Of a stretch of 64,000 nt of DNA, positions 46,973 to 59,629 are shown one piece after another. Position 1 is the first letter of the stretch, and each line of letters begins with the position of its first letter. The stretch spans positions 7,755,967 through 7,819,966 of the forward strand of contig JAQFVV010012416.1 of NCBI GenBank assembly GCA_028023455.1, written 5' to 3'. The stretch is from Epiperipatus broadwayi. Its lineage: Eukaryota; Onychophora; Udeonychophora; Euonychophora; Peripatidae. The position numbers and the translations under genes were made by a program. The notes under the pieces are model-generated. The model was not told the DNA's origin and searched no databases. It saw nothing but the letters and a program-made list of their open reading frames with translations.

Positions 46973-49900
46973 CTCTAAAGTGTGGTCAACTACATAATAT
47001 CACCAAAACATAAGTGCGCTAAGAATCGTAACCTCGATCACTGATCAATTCCCGCTACACATTGTCAGCTATTAAGAGCTGTATCCAAAAACATATTATG
47101 TTATCTATTTTATGCACCAAAGACCACAACCAACATCTAGAGCAACTTGACCAAATTAATGATTTAACATAAACTTTTTATGATTTAATTTGATCGCAGC
47201 CAGGGTGTACCGCAAAGACCTATCATAGTAGTATGATAGAATACAGTAAACAAAATTATAAGTGCAATGTTATTATGTTACAAACCTTAATTTGCGATTT
47301 TTATTGTATGAGACCCGATGGCCGACCATGTACAAGATGGCATAATTTGTGGAACTACATAAGATTATGAAATTTTAAACCATCTATATGATTTTTAATA
47401 CAAATGCTAGTCCAGGTAAAGCTTTGCAATAAAATACTTGGGTTCTTTTTTATAATTTACTATATCACTGAGACTCTTTTTATACTGACAAATGACAATT
47501 TAAAATGTTAAGTAAATATATTCAATCATATCATTATTTGGTAAATCTGTTTACAAGTTTACCAATCAATTTGTATTGTATACTAGAATCAACTACGCAA
47601 AGCCAAAATGATGGAAAAGGTAAATGGGATTTTATTGTACCCAACACATCATAAACTACCAAAGACGAAAAGCATCCAAATGTTTTCTCAAAATATTACT
47701 AAACTCTTATATCATGTTGACGGTAGTATGTACTTCAATGTATGCTCTATTCAAGGTTTATGATTTCTGATTTTACGAATGACACATAGCAACGGCACAG
47801 TAAGTTTAATTATAAATCAACGTTTATTTACAAATTTATGAATAATAAGTAGTTAATTCTAATGTTATAATTAAAACATAAATAAACAAATAAAATAAAT
47901 AAATTATAATTCCATTGACTTTCTTCAATAACATATCATAGGTACTGTTTTAAAAACCTAATCATACCTTATTTCAATTTGATGTAATGAATCTTGAGCA
48001 AATTGTACTAAATTCAACATCAACTCATGAAATATTTAACGTCATTTCCAGATTCAATAAATCCATACCGTAAACTTATAATCATATAATAAATAATATT
48101 ATATCTGTAGGTTTTAGCTATAATGTAATCATTAAATAAAATGAAAATTTAAACTTACACTCCGGTAAATAATAATCAACCAACAGTTAATTATTTTGAA
48201 GTAACTTGAATAGAATGTCCTGCTACAATTTGACGATCTAACTTATGAATTATACTTACAAATGGAAGAAGATGATTTAGCAGATTAACTAAAATACTTT
48301 GCCCAACTTATATCTATGAAGTAAACATATTCCTGTGGATGTGTTCATCTACACATAGGAATTAAATAATACTAAACGCTTTGTGGATTTATACACCATC
48401 ATAAAGTAATACGTATAATTACACAATTCCGCGGATTAACCACCAGCGCAGGAATGAGTGTAAAATACAAAAATGGCAATTAAAATAATCTGCGGATTAA
48501 CCACCAGCACAGATTAATGCCTTTAACATTAAAAAACAACATTACTATTTACTTCACATTAAAGTGCAAAATCATCCCCTTCAGTTATTCTGATCATTCA
48601 TAAAACACTAACACTTTAGCAAATGTGGGTTCTTGCATAATAAAATGTTACACTAATCAGGACAACTAATGTACTAACTTATCTTGCTTAAAATAAAACA
48701 TGTGTAATACAATATAAGTAATATTAGCATAGGAATATAAATCTGGAAAGACTCACAAAATACCTCATAAAGATTGATATATCTCATGAATTCATTTAGT
48801 ACCTTTCAAGCCTTCTTCGCAAGCGCTATTCTCTTGAATAAATATTTTATTCAACCCCTATTAACTTAAACTTAAAAAATATAACTTATGAACTTCACAT
48901 GCAAGTTCATATAACGATAAAATTAAAGTAATGAATTATTCATTAAATACATAAAATTTAATGGGTGTGTGTGTGATATAAACTAAATGTATAGCATTTT
49001 ATAGTTCAATATATGAATTTTAGCAGGTGTGTGTGTCACAAATTAGATTGTATAGCATTTTATAACTACAAATATGATCCGTGAAATCCATGTACGATGT
49101 GTCGAACAATAAATGTACGAAGTAATAACTATAATTATAGTTGAATTTCCTACATGTAATTTTATCCATTTGGTTAGTTATTATAATCACTATTAGATTA
49201 ACGATTTTACGTGGCTCCATAAACATGAAACAATTTCAAAAACATGACTTGCAGAATTTAAATGAAAATGTTTTTCATAAGTTATTAATTTCTACATTTC
49301 TCTATTAAAAATGTTCCAAGTTTATCACATCCATGCAAGTATTTATTTATCCACGCTTAAATCTAGGAATAATAATTATAGCAATTAATTCAATCATTCC
49401 AAACTGACGATAAAATTATAAAAACTTTGATCAATTATTTGAAGACTGTTTATTATCCAAATGTTAAACAAATTAACTAGCAAATATTACTGGCATTATA
49501 AAGTTAAATATCAATCAATACTATATTTTTATTAGAATTAGAAACGGAAATATTAAATATTTTGATAGCTTTAACATTTTACTTTAATTTAAACTTCTTC
49601 TTTTTTAAAAAGCAAATTTTCATATTTATAAAACTTTTGTAATTAAAATACTTATTTAAATTTTCCAAATTGTAGAACAATAAACATTTTAAAACATACC
49701 AAATTCTTGCAATTAATTCTTTTAAACTGGGAAGCTCCGACATTTTAAATGTAATATTGGGAAATATTACGGTGATTTGATCCACTTGGCCAAGACTTGA
49801 ACAGACTTTTAAATTTAGCAATTCATCTTATAATTAAATACCACGATGTTATTTTATGTTTATAGAAAAATTTTGGTAATCCGTTTACTTGTTAACTATT

Positions 49901-50375
49901 TTAAAATAAGCTTATCAAATTTACACCATTTGCCTTTTTACCATTTCTTTTCTTTTTTCTCCCTCCAAAAGCAAACTAACAGACGATATTCTCTTAAATT
50001 CGCGCTTTTCTTTTTTTTACATCGAGACGCATACGTAATTACTGTATTTATTTTTAATAATTTATTTTAATTGAACAAATGGTTTTTTTTTAATTCAATA
50101 GAAATAATTTTTAAGATCACTTTAAACAAATAAAACAAAATATTATATTTTAATACTATTTTACCAAATTTAATGTGTGTCAAAATTTTAAAAAGTTAAA
50201 CATTCTGATATGAATTAGGATATGGAACGAAGCAAATTTAAATTTATTAAAATAATATAAGAGAGTAGTCTGTTCAAAGTGCAAATCAAGCCAATCAAAT
50301 CACCAAAGAAGACAGAGAAATTTTTTATACTAGTTACATCAATTATTATATTTCATGCTAAAATATATGGTTACA
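46966..50375. mobile_element. Second large noncoding unit with TGTAACC..GGTTACA ends
   Basis: 3.4 kb, bounded like the preceding unit and flanked by (TA)n on both sides. No convincing open frame. Internal direct repeats with a spacing of 61 bp occur twice: GCGGATTAACCACCAGC at 48431 and 48492, and ATAGCATTTTATA near 48991 and 49052. Confidence 0.35.
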
Positions 50376-50677
50376 ATATATATATATATATATATATAAA
50401 GTAAAACCTAATAACATAATATTTGAATAATATAGAAAATCAGTTTACTGGTTGCTTACACATTCAACTCTGACATTGCAATGTTTCGTAGAATAATACT
50501 AATCATCAGTTAGATTTGTGATCACTAGTATCAAAACAAAGACCAATTAGATTTTAAAACATGAAATAACCATGATTCAGTCATTAACTATTAACATTTT
50601 TTAAATATAGCTGTACTTCGTGTTTTACCATCTAACTGATCTTTGAAATATATTATTAATTTTAATTAGTCATTCAT
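50376..50677. other. AT-rich spacer at the LINE integration site
   Basis: Begins with (TA)n, then AT-rich sequence up to the LINE target duplication. No gene. Confidence 0.6.
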
Positions 50678-53600
50678 AAGAATAGACAGGCTGCAGAAAG
50701 GAGTTTGCTATTAACTGAAAGGAGACCCTTTGATTCCTCTTGGAGGCCTTAAAGGAACCGAGCAGGGCAAATTCCTAATGTCCACTCCATACGTTCTTGT
50801 CATTGCAGCTGTTATTACTATGTGATTATTCATATAGTATACGAACATGGATGGGCTGCTCACCAACACGCATTAGCCAGCATGGTGAGTTTATTGGCTT
50901 TTTACCTCTGAGTTTAAGATCAAGAAACACCATGGTCTTTCTTCTCAGTGCCTGATAAGGCAGAATGAATGTTTGTGTAAATGATAAATATTTTTCCAAT
51001 ACATATATACAATTATGACAGACAAAAATAAAGCATGGCCCTTATTCCCAGGAGGCTGTAAAGTCACCAACCAAGGCAGCGGTTGGTGGCCGAAGGTGGA
51101 GGGTGCTAAGAATCCCCTGATTGTGGACCCAGGCTGCCATTTGATGATGACTTTTTATTTAGGTACTTACAACTGCAGATCACTTTCAAGTGAAGGAAGA
51201 TTGCAAGAATTAGAAGAAGAATTGTCTTATATTAAATGGGACATTATTGGACTTTGTGAAGTTAGAAGAAAAGGTGAAGAAACAATTGATTTAAAAAGTG
51301 GACATATACTCTATTATAAAGGCACACATATTGGAAATACAAGTGGAGTAGGATTCATTATAAATAAAAAGTGGAAGAACAATATTGTGGAGATTGATGG
51401 TGTATCGGACAGAGTTGCAAGATTAGTTATACAACTTAATAGCAGATACCAAATGCAGATAATTCAGGTTTATGCCCCAACAAGTTCTCATAGTGATGAA
51501 GTAGTAGAAGATTTTTATATGGATGTACAAAAGGCTTTTGATCAGAGTAAACAACATTTTAAAATTGTTATGGGAGACTTTAATGCTAGAATTGGTAGAC
51601 AAATGAAAGATGAAATTGCTGTAGGTAATTTTGGTTATGGTAATAGAAATGAGAGAGGACATAGACTTGTGGAGTTTGCAGAAAAAGAAAAACTTTATAT
51701 TATGAATTCATTTTTTGAGAAAAATGTTAAAAGGAAATGGACATGGAAGCATCCAAATGAAGGTACAGCAGAATTGGATTATATTTTGACTAACAGGAAA
51801 TACATATTTCAAGATTGTAATGTTCTTAATAAATTTAACACAGGAAGTGATCATCGATTAGTAAGGTGTAAGTTACGTGTTAATGTAAAACTAGAGAGAC
51901 AAAAATTATTGAGAAAAACAATATTTACAGTTGATATTCCTAATCTTCAGAAACATTCTAATGAATTTAAATTAGAACTTACAAATAGGTTTCAAGTGTT
52001 AGGAGATTTTGAACATGATTCAGATTTGAATGAAATTAATATGAAAATAACTGATACACTTTTAAAAACTGCAACAAAGATAGCTGGTAGAAAAAAGCAG
52101 CAATTGACTAATAAAATTTCTACTGAGACTAGAGAATTTATGAAGAAAAGAAGGAATATGAAGATATACAAAAATGATGTATTAAAAAGAATTGAATATC
52201 TCGAATTTTGTAAAATGGTACGGAAAAGAGTTGAAAATGATATAAGAAAGTATAACTGTGAAATAGCAAGGAAAGCTGTAGAAGAAAATAAAAGTCTCAA
52301 GAATGTTAAACAACATTTTGGTATTGGTAGGAAATTTATATCTGCAATAAGAAAAAAAGATGGAATTATTACTAAAAAGAGAGATGACATCATGAAATTG
52401 GTAGAAGATTTTTATCAAGAATTATATAGTAATAAAGAACAAGTACCTCCTATATCTATTACATCTTCCGAATTGCCCAGAATTTTAAATGAAGAAGTGA
52501 GACATGCAATTAAATGTATGAAGAAAGGAAAGGCTCCAGGAAATGATGGAATTATAATTGATATATTAAAAGAAGGAGGTGAAGAAATAGAAACAATTTT
52601 AGCAAAGTTATATACCAAATGTCTAAATGATAAAGATGTACCGGAAGATTGGAAGAATGCAGTAATAATATTAATATTTAAAAAAGGTGATAAAGAAGAT
52701 ATTAGAAATTACAGACCTATCAGCCTTTTATCAGTTTTATATAAAATTTTTACCAAGATAATTACAACTCGTCTACAGAGAACTTTGGATTTCCACCAAC
52801 CAAGAGAACAAGCTGGATTTAAAAGTGGTTTTAGTACAATAGATCATATCCAGGTATTGAGAGAAGTCATAGAAAGGACAAATGAATATGAGTTGTCATT
52901 ATGTTTTGGATTTGTAGATTATGAAAAGGCATTCGATTCTATACACATTTCTTCAGTGATTAAAGCATTGGATCATCAAGGTATAGATCCAGGATATTGT
53001 CATATTTTAAAGAATATTTATAAAAATGCAACAGCAACAATTAGATTACATAATGATACTGGAAAAATCAACATTGAGAAAGGTGTAAGGCAAGGTGACT
53101 CCATATCTCCAAAACTTTTTACAGCAGTGCTGCAAGAAGTATTTTGTGGATTAAAATGGGAAACTAAAGGAATGAAAGTAAATGGAGAGTATTTAAGTCA
53201 TTTAGATTTTGCAGATGATGTAGTTGTTTTTGCAAATAATGCTTCAGAGCTGCAGGAAATGTTGCAGGAGTTAGCAGATGAAAGTAGAAAAGTAGGACTA
53301 AAGATAAATGTTAAAAAGACTAAAGTAATGTTTAATCGATTTGCTCAAAATATGAAAATAAAGATTGATTATGAAGAATTAGAAGAAGTTAACAGTTACA
53401 AATACCTAGGTCAGATTATTAATACAGATGGAAACATAATGGAGGAAATTAATCATAGAATTAAACTTGGTTGGAGTGCTTTTGGTAGAAATAACTTGAT
53501 ACTAAAAGGAAATATGCCTATGTGTTTGAAAAGAATGGTTTTTAACAAATGTGTTTTACCAGTTCTTACTTATGGATCTGAGACTTGGACACTTAATAGA

Positions 53601-53991
53601 AGAGCAATACAGAGACTTCAGACCACTCAAAGGAGTATGGAGAGATGTATGTTGGGAGTAACAAGAAGAGATCGAAAACGCAATGTATGGGTAAGACAAC
53701 AAACAGGTGTTACTGACCTTATTGAAAAAATTAAAAGATTGAAATGGAGTTGGGCTGGACATATTGCTAGAAGAAATGATAATAGATGGACAATTGAAAT
53801 TTTAAACTGGATTCCAAGAGATTGTAAAAGACCCAGAAAGAGACCACATGTGAGATGGATGGATGAAATAAGAAAATGTGCAGGGGTGTTGTGGAAAAGA
53901 GAAGCTAAAGATCGGAGAAGATGGATTAAACTTGGAGAGACCTTCATCCTGCAGTGGATTGATAATGGTTGATGATGATGAAGAATAGACA
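50678..53991 (+). mobile_element. Full-length RTE-clade LINE with 11-bp target duplication
   Basis: The insert (50689-53980, 3292 bp) is bracketed by AAGAATAGACA at 50678-50688 and 53981-53991. It has a 5' leader of about 325 bp, one long ORF and almost no 3' UTR, ending in a short TGATGATGATG tail. A single EN-RT ORF and a microsatellite tail are typical of RTE elements. It carries no disabling mutation that I can see, so it is young and possibly active. Confidence 0.9.
51015..53972 (+). CDS. LINE endonuclease-reverse transcriptase (RTE-like), intact
   Basis: One protein that nicks chromosomal DNA and copies the element RNA there (target-primed reverse transcription). Residues about 46-290 are an APE-type endonuclease: TYNCRSL (N53), CEVRR (E82), QVYAPTS, MGDFNARIG (D188, N190), ELDYIL (D255) and GSDHRLV (D279, H280). 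Residues about 500-805 are RT: KAPGNDGI, NYRPISLLS, FVDYEKAFD (motif A, 633-641), GVRQGDSISP (690-699), FADD (732-735) and KYLGQII. The C-terminus has WAGHIARR and RPHVRWMDE, usual in this group. All expected catalytic residues are present in 985 residues. M44 or M45, just before the endonuclease, are alternative starts; the preceding residues look like translated leader. The TGA stop overlaps the TGATGA tail. Confidence 0.95.
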   Translation: MTDKNKAWPLFPGGCKVTNQGSGWWPKVEGAKNPLIVDPGCHLMMTFYLGTYNCRSLSSEGRLQELEEELSYIKWDIIGLCEVRRKGEETIDLKSGHILYYKGTHIGNTSGVGFIINKKWKNNIVEIDGVSDRVARLVIQLNSRYQMQIIQVYAPTSSHSDEVVEDFYMDVQKAFDQSKQHFKIVMGDFNARIGRQMKDEIAVGNFGYGNRNERGHRLVEFAEKEKLYIMNSFFEKNVKRKWTWKHPNEGTAELDYILTNRKYIFQDCNVLNKFNTGSDHRLVRCKLRVNVKLERQKLLRKTIFTVDIPNLQKHSNEFKLELTNRFQVLGDFEHDSDLNEINMKITDTLLKTATKIAGRKKQQLTNKISTETREFMKKRRNMKIYKNDVLKRIEYLEFCKMVRKRVENDIRKYNCEIARKAVEENKSLKNVKQHFGIGRKFISAIRKKDGIITKKRDDIMKLVEDFYQELYSNKEQVPPISITSSELPRILNEEVRHAIKCMKKGKAPGNDGIIIDILKEGGEEIETILAKLYTKCLNDKDVPEDWKNAVIILIFKKGDKEDIRNYRPISLLSVLYKIFTKIITTRLQRTLDFHQPREQAGFKSGFSTIDHIQVLREVIERTNEYELSLCFGFVDYEKAFDSIHISSVIKALDHQGIDPGYCHILKNIYKNATATIRLHNDTGKINIEKGVRQGDSISPKLFTAVLQEVFCGLKWETKGMKVNGEYLSHLDFADDVVVFANNASELQEMLQELADESRKVGLKINVKKTKVMFNRFAQNMKIKIDYEELEEVNSYKYLGQIINTDGNIMEEINHRIKLGWSAFGRNNLILKGNMPMCLKRMVFNKCVLPVLTYGSETWTLNRRAIQRLQTTQRSMERCMLGVTRRDRKRNVWVRQQTGVTDLIEKIKRLKWSWAGHIARRNDNRWTIEILNWIPRDCKRPRKRPHVRWMDEIRKCAGVLWKREAKDRRRWIKLGETFILQWIDNG

Positions 53992-54292
53992 TTACCCATT
54001 TAATGAAAACAACGCTACAGAAATATTATTGACTAATTGATCTTTGGTGTGGCATTTATAAATAAAAGGATTTGCATATTATATTTTGAGTAACCAGGAA
54101 TTAGATCTATTACCAGCTGATCATTAGTGTTTATTCAATAAAACTAATGTAATGAGAGAGCCGTTTACTGTTTCTTTTACCATGATATCTTACTTTATAA
54201 GTATAAGTTACCAGTGAATTAAATGTCTGGATTATTTAAATGTTATTAGGGGTCATTAATTTAACCTCCTCATTATACACATTTAGTTTATG

Positions 54293-54295
<3 letters not shown>

Positions 54296-54339
<44 letters not shown>
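54296..54339. repeat. (TA)n microsatellite
   Basis: About 22 TA units. Confidence 0.95.
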
Positions 54340-54343
<4 letters not shown>

Positions 54344-55389
54344 TAGAAGGAGGTTGCCTTGGCAATAGTTTGAAATTGTTGATTGTGTTGATATTGAGAT
54401 TGTCTGAATATTCATTAGTTTTTTTTAAAGAAATCTGACAAACTTGAATAGTGTATAATTATATTATTTTCAATTAAGCATTATGCCCCTTCGATTCATA
54501 TATATGTATATAGTCTTGTACTACTTTAATTTAAAGGAAAAAGCGCAAAATGTGAATAGGGTGATTACCTTTTTCTCGATAAAACAGCTTTAATGAATAT
54601 TTAACTCAAATCTAGTAAAAAGGAGAAAAAAAAATCTAAAATTTAACTATCGATTGTATAGTGAAATTTTGGTCATTGGGTATAAAAAAAAAACTGTACC
54701 TGCCACTTAGCGACTATTTTTAAAGGTAAAAAATCTTCAAAAAATTATTTAAAGTTGTAAATAAAATGAAAACGGCGTTCAAAAAAAGATAAAACCGAGC
54801 ATTAACATTACTTTTAATTTTTTGTTTCTAATGTAGTTTTATTTATTGTGACTGGTAAGATTTATATCATATGCGGAATTATTACTGAGAGAAATGAATT
54901 GTCATTTTATTGGAAGTAATAGTCTCATAAATAATACGATCTATGTTTTGCTGCTGAACAAAAAGCCTGAAACAAACAGCAAAGAACAAAACATCCTTCA
55001 CCCGACTTGACAACTGCAGAATGATGATTATTTTAAATTTTTCCATTAATGGTTTATACTTTAGAATGGATATCTTGATACCCAATTATTGACCAATATG
55101 TAGACGGTACTTGGACAACCTCCCAAAAAAATTGGAAATTTGATTTGGCCAATACTTGATTCACAACTCATGAGAACATGCATGGTTCTGCTAACTATAT
55201 TAACATAAAGCGCTATATGTGTCCCTATATATTAAATTTAATTTGAAATCAATTTTTATAAAGTTTTAAAATCTAAATTTTAAAATATAAACTATATACT
55301 TATAATAAAAGCAACAAATTATGTATATATAATGTAAAATTATATGTTCATGTATATTTGTATTCATGTATTTGTATTGTGTTTGTTAT

Positions 55390-55450
55390 AGTTCTGAAGA
55401 AGATTGCTGGGTAACCGAAACAGTCAATAGTGGGTTGTAAAAAACATTGT
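55390..55450 (+). other. Hammerhead-like PLE tail motif with intact core
   Basis: CTGAAGA (55394-55400) and CGAAAC (55416-55421) are separated by 15 bases that can form an imperfect short helix. CTGANGA and GAAA are the conserved hammerhead core strings. The following GTAAAAAACATTGTAAAAGTAATAAAG resembles a retroelement 3' end. It is probably a solitary PLE tail. Confidence 0.4.
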
Positions 55451-56717
55451 AAAAGTAATAAAGATTATAAATGATATTAATATTATAACAAATTATATGC
55501 ATAAAATGTTAATGATTAAATGTTCAAGTACATAATTAAAAGTATAATATAATTCTTCATGACTAGATACAAACGTTAAGTTAACATGAAATATAGAAGT
55601 GTGTGCATGCTGGGTATTTTTATTGTTATTGTTTATTAATGTTATTTTACATTAAAAATTTTAGCAATAACAATAATAATAAAACAGTATTTGAATCATT
55701 TAAACTTTATTTAGCCTTTAGATCTACATGTAATGATAATAAAAAAATTTAATAATTATTGTTTGAAATGCTTGAGATTGTTTGAGTTTCAATCTAGAAA
55801 CCCTTAGCTTTTGACTTTTTAATGCTTCCACTATAGTAAATTGAGTTGGCAAAAAATTCAAGTTTTACCTAGCCAGGATTTGAATACAGATTTAAAAAAA
55901 AATTCAAATCTTTAGTAAAAGTAAAAAAAGGAGAAAACACACTTTTATTACATAATAGATTATTTTATGCTAATTGAATGTCTGCTTTTTAAAAATATAT
56001 TATTTTATACTGAAATTAAATTGCAAATGCCTGTATCAATTTTGAATTAAATATTTCTATGGATTGTTATTATAATAAAGAATAGAAATGAAGAGACAAT
56101 ATCAATGTATTAGAAACAACCTTTAACATTTGTTGCTTCCAAATAATTAGCCATTACTACTAGCTGCCAATTCCTAAGACTAAACAAGTTTTTTCATTAG
56201 CCTATACTACCCAATAATTTGTTTAAATAAGTGTTAAATTGTTCTCACATATTGATTTAAGAAGTCTTAATCTATCTAAATAAACTGAGAGAAAGACAAT
56301 AAAAAACCCTAATTATTAACTATGCTGAGTATATTATTTGCATTAAATATTATAATTTCCTAGCTGTTTATTGAGCCATAGTTCAATTATTGATATTGTA
56401 CATATTTTTAAACAATTTCATAAATGTTAGAAAAAAAAAGTACTATAATATTATGATCATTTACCAAAATGCATAAAAAGAAAGCTTTTATAAAAGTAAA
56501 AAGAAAATTTAATAAAATGTTCTGCATGACAATGAATAAAATATAAGCACATGCTACAGCTTGATTAAAATAGAAAGCCCATTTCATCAATAAAAATATT
56601 ATATTGTTTGTTAGTAGTTAATAAACATTTGTTTTTTTTAAAAAGAAACTATTACTTACAGGGTTTTTTAATTTTATATTTCATGTCCAGATTAGAAACA
56701 TTCTTATCATTTTCAGA

Positions 56718-57415
56718 CATTATCAATACACTGCAGGATGAAGGTCTCTCCAAGTTTAATTCAGTGTCTGTGATCTCTAGCCTCTCTTCTTCACACCACA
56801 TTAGTACACTTCCTTATTTCATCCAGCTCACATGTGGCATCCTTCTAGGTGTTCTACAAGATTTTAACTGTTGATTGATTATCATCTATTCTAGTAATAC
56901 ATGCAACCCAATTCCATTCCAGTCTCTTAATTCTTTCAATAATATCAGCAATATCTGTTTGTTCTCTCACCCATGCATCTTGTTTTCAATCTATTCTTGT
57001 TATTTCTAACATACACCTATCTATGCTTTGCTAAATGATTTAAAGTCTCTGCATTGCTCTTCTATTAAGTGTCCAAGTCTCAGATCCATAAGTAAGAATG
57101 GGTAAAACACATTTATTAAAAATCTTTCTTTACAAACACATATATATATATATATTAATATTAAGCCATTTCTATCAAAATAAAACAAGTCTAAATCTAT
57201 AATTAAATTTATCCTTTAAGTTTCCACCTGCAGTAGTAGTCTGAACATGGTATTTGTAGTTATTAATTTGTTTGACTCATCATTAACAATCTTCACTTTT
57301 TTTTAGAAAATCTATTGTACATTAATTTAGACTTCTTAACATTTAGCTTTAGTCCTACTTTCTTACTTTCATCTAATATTTACTGAAGTTGCAAATCATT
57401 ATTTGTAAAAATAAT
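56718..57415 (-). pseudogene. Decayed RTE LINE 3' fragment
   Basis: The minus-strand reading matches the last third of the LINE ORF at 51015-53972, from about residue 738 (ANNASELQEML region, near 57400) to the C-terminus (near 56718), with many stops and indels. It is much older than the full-length copy and from a related subfamily. A TA run interrupts it near 57138-57155. Confidence 0.75.
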
Positions 57416-57552
57416 TACTATCCCCAAAACACTGTGATAAATATGATTAAATTTCGCAAAGGAAAATATTTGATTATTACTAATATTTAGTACATGTTTC
57501 ATAATAATAATAATAATAATAAGAAAGATCTAATTATGGTCAGTTTGTGAAT

Positions 57553-57565
57553 AAAAAAAAAAAAA

Positions 57566-57632
<67 letters not shown>

Positions 57633-57654
57633 AAAAATTTTTTTTTTTTTTTTA
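57553..57654. repeat. Poly(A)/poly(T) homopolymer tract
   Basis: About 80 A with a few T interruptions, then about 17 T. This may be a real homopolymer or an assembly artefact. Confidence 0.9.
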
Positions 57655-58143
57655 AGAATTCTATTCTTATATGAATTAATGATGTAGCATTGTTAGTTTT
57701 GGAGAAAAACAAGAACAGAAGTCACGGTAAATATGAAAATAAAGTAAAAAACTATATATAATTAACTCACACGTATTTATTGTTAATTAGTGTATGTGTG
57801 GTCTAACATAAGATAGCATTGATGTAGGATTCCCGGAAAAAGCTCAATTTGAAACTTCAACTTTTCAAATATGAAATGAATTTCCAAGTAACAAGCCATT
57901 TGATCATTTTTTTTACATTGTTAATGCATGCAGTGGAAGCATGATGTGCTGAAAAGATATGGTTCCAATTCAAAACTCAACTTTCACTTTTTCAATATCA
58001 TATGAACTTACAAGCTAATTACAACTCATTTATTAATTTATTTTCTTGCAATAGAAGAATAACTTAAATATAAACTTATATTATTTAATTTATTATTCTA
58101 ATAACAATTACTAATACTTTAATCAAATTAATTATCTCTGTTA
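57655..58143. other. AT-rich spacer
   Basis: Nothing recognised. Confidence 0.5.
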
Positions 58144-58626
58144 TCTTAGGGCAGAATTTCCCAATCTTTTTGGTCCCTGTACTCCTTCAGCTTTTAATAA
58201 ATTATCCAGTACTCCTATTGATTATAATAAAAAAATAAGCAATTGGATAATATAGTGTGCAGTATGTCTTGTGCATTCACAAGAGATGCAAGTCCACGGA
58301 AGTGAGCTTTCAAAAGAGCACTGATCTGACAATTTTGCTAGCTATTGGGAATCTTAACCAGACATTTTGAGTTATCAGACCCTGTATGAAGAAAAAGTCT
58401 AGCAACCTTATTCTTTCTGGATCTGAAAAGAGACTGATAATGTTGCAGATGTGGCTGATAGACAGTACCAACATGGGATAGACTAGATATGTTGATAACA
58501 TAACTATTTTTGGAATATGTTAATAGCATAATATATTTATTAAGCTGATATTCACTGTACCTTCTGGACATGCTTTTTTAACCCCCCGAGTATGAATGCC
58601 CCACGTTCGGAACTTCTGTATTAGGG
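58144..58626. mobile_element. 467-bp hAT-like non-autonomous element with 8-bp duplication
   Basis: The element (58152-58618) starts CAGAATTTCCCAATCTTTTT and ends with the complement of CAGAAGTTCCGAACGTGGGG, an imperfect hAT-type terminal inverted repeat (CAG..TTCCCAA). The flanks TCTTAGGG (58144-58151) and TATTAGGG (58619-58626) match at 7 of 8 bases, and hAT elements duplicate 8 bp. No transposase remains; open frames inside are short. Confidence 0.7.
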
Positions 58627-59625
58627 AATAGGAACTTTTATATGTTTTATATTTAATTTCCTCCTATTAATACATATTATAATTGCTGATTAAATTTATA
58701 ACTTTATTCCTACTAACAAATATACAAGCAATCCCTTTATCTTGTTGTTTTACTACTAGAAGACTATATTTAATTTTATTAATAAATTTATTAAAATCAA
58801 TATATTTACATCTTATCATTGTTTAATATATAAGAAGGCCATTATTTGATTAATTTTCCTACAACTTTATATAAATAATTTAAATTAGCAGAGCTCTTCA
58901 ATGCCTCTTTCGTTATTATATATTTATCAATCCAAATGTTTGGTGTCTAACATGAAACCTAATAAGTTTGGTAAGTTTACTTTATTAAAAGAGATTTGCT
59001 TACTAAAAATGTGCATTAACGTGTTAATATTGTTATAATGTGAGAAACGTTTTTGGAATTGAACTAGGAGATAAACTAAAACTGATATTATTTTTAATTA
59101 TAGTAATTAAATGTTGGACTATTTCCTTCATCTAATATTAAACTTTGAATGGCTTTAGAAAAATTCAAACTTTATTTAAACTTTTCAAATACACACAGCT
59201 TAGTCGCTGATCAGACCAGCAACATCTGATGACGAGAGGAGAATAATACCATTCTAAATGTTGGTTATATACTAACTTGTCTACTATTGCTAATAGTTGA
59301 ACGTGTTTGAAATGTTTAAATAGAGTTTGCATTTTATTAAAGACATTCAATATTTAACGTTAGTCAATGGAAATAGTCCAAGGTATAATTACTATTAAAA
59401 TTCCATCATCACAAACCTTCATAGGAACAGTCTTTTTAATGATTATATAATCTATAGATGCTTACTTAATAAAAATAAATTTAAATTTTGATAGAGGTTA
59501 AAATAAAAGATATGAGCAAGAAAAACTTGTTGAATAATAATAAATAAAAAAGCATTGTAAATTTTAAGAAAATATACCTAAAAAATAACTTATGAAATAG
59601 AAAAAATGAAGTCTTTTTTCTTGAT
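58627..59625. other. AT-rich spacer
   Basis: Nothing recognised. Confidence 0.5.
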
Positions 59626-59629
59626 TTAG

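Larger units (their letters stand above)
53992..56715. other. AT-rich spacer
   Basis: No supported gene. Contains a (TA)n tract at 54296-54339 and the hammerhead-like motif at 55394-55421. Confidence 0.55.
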
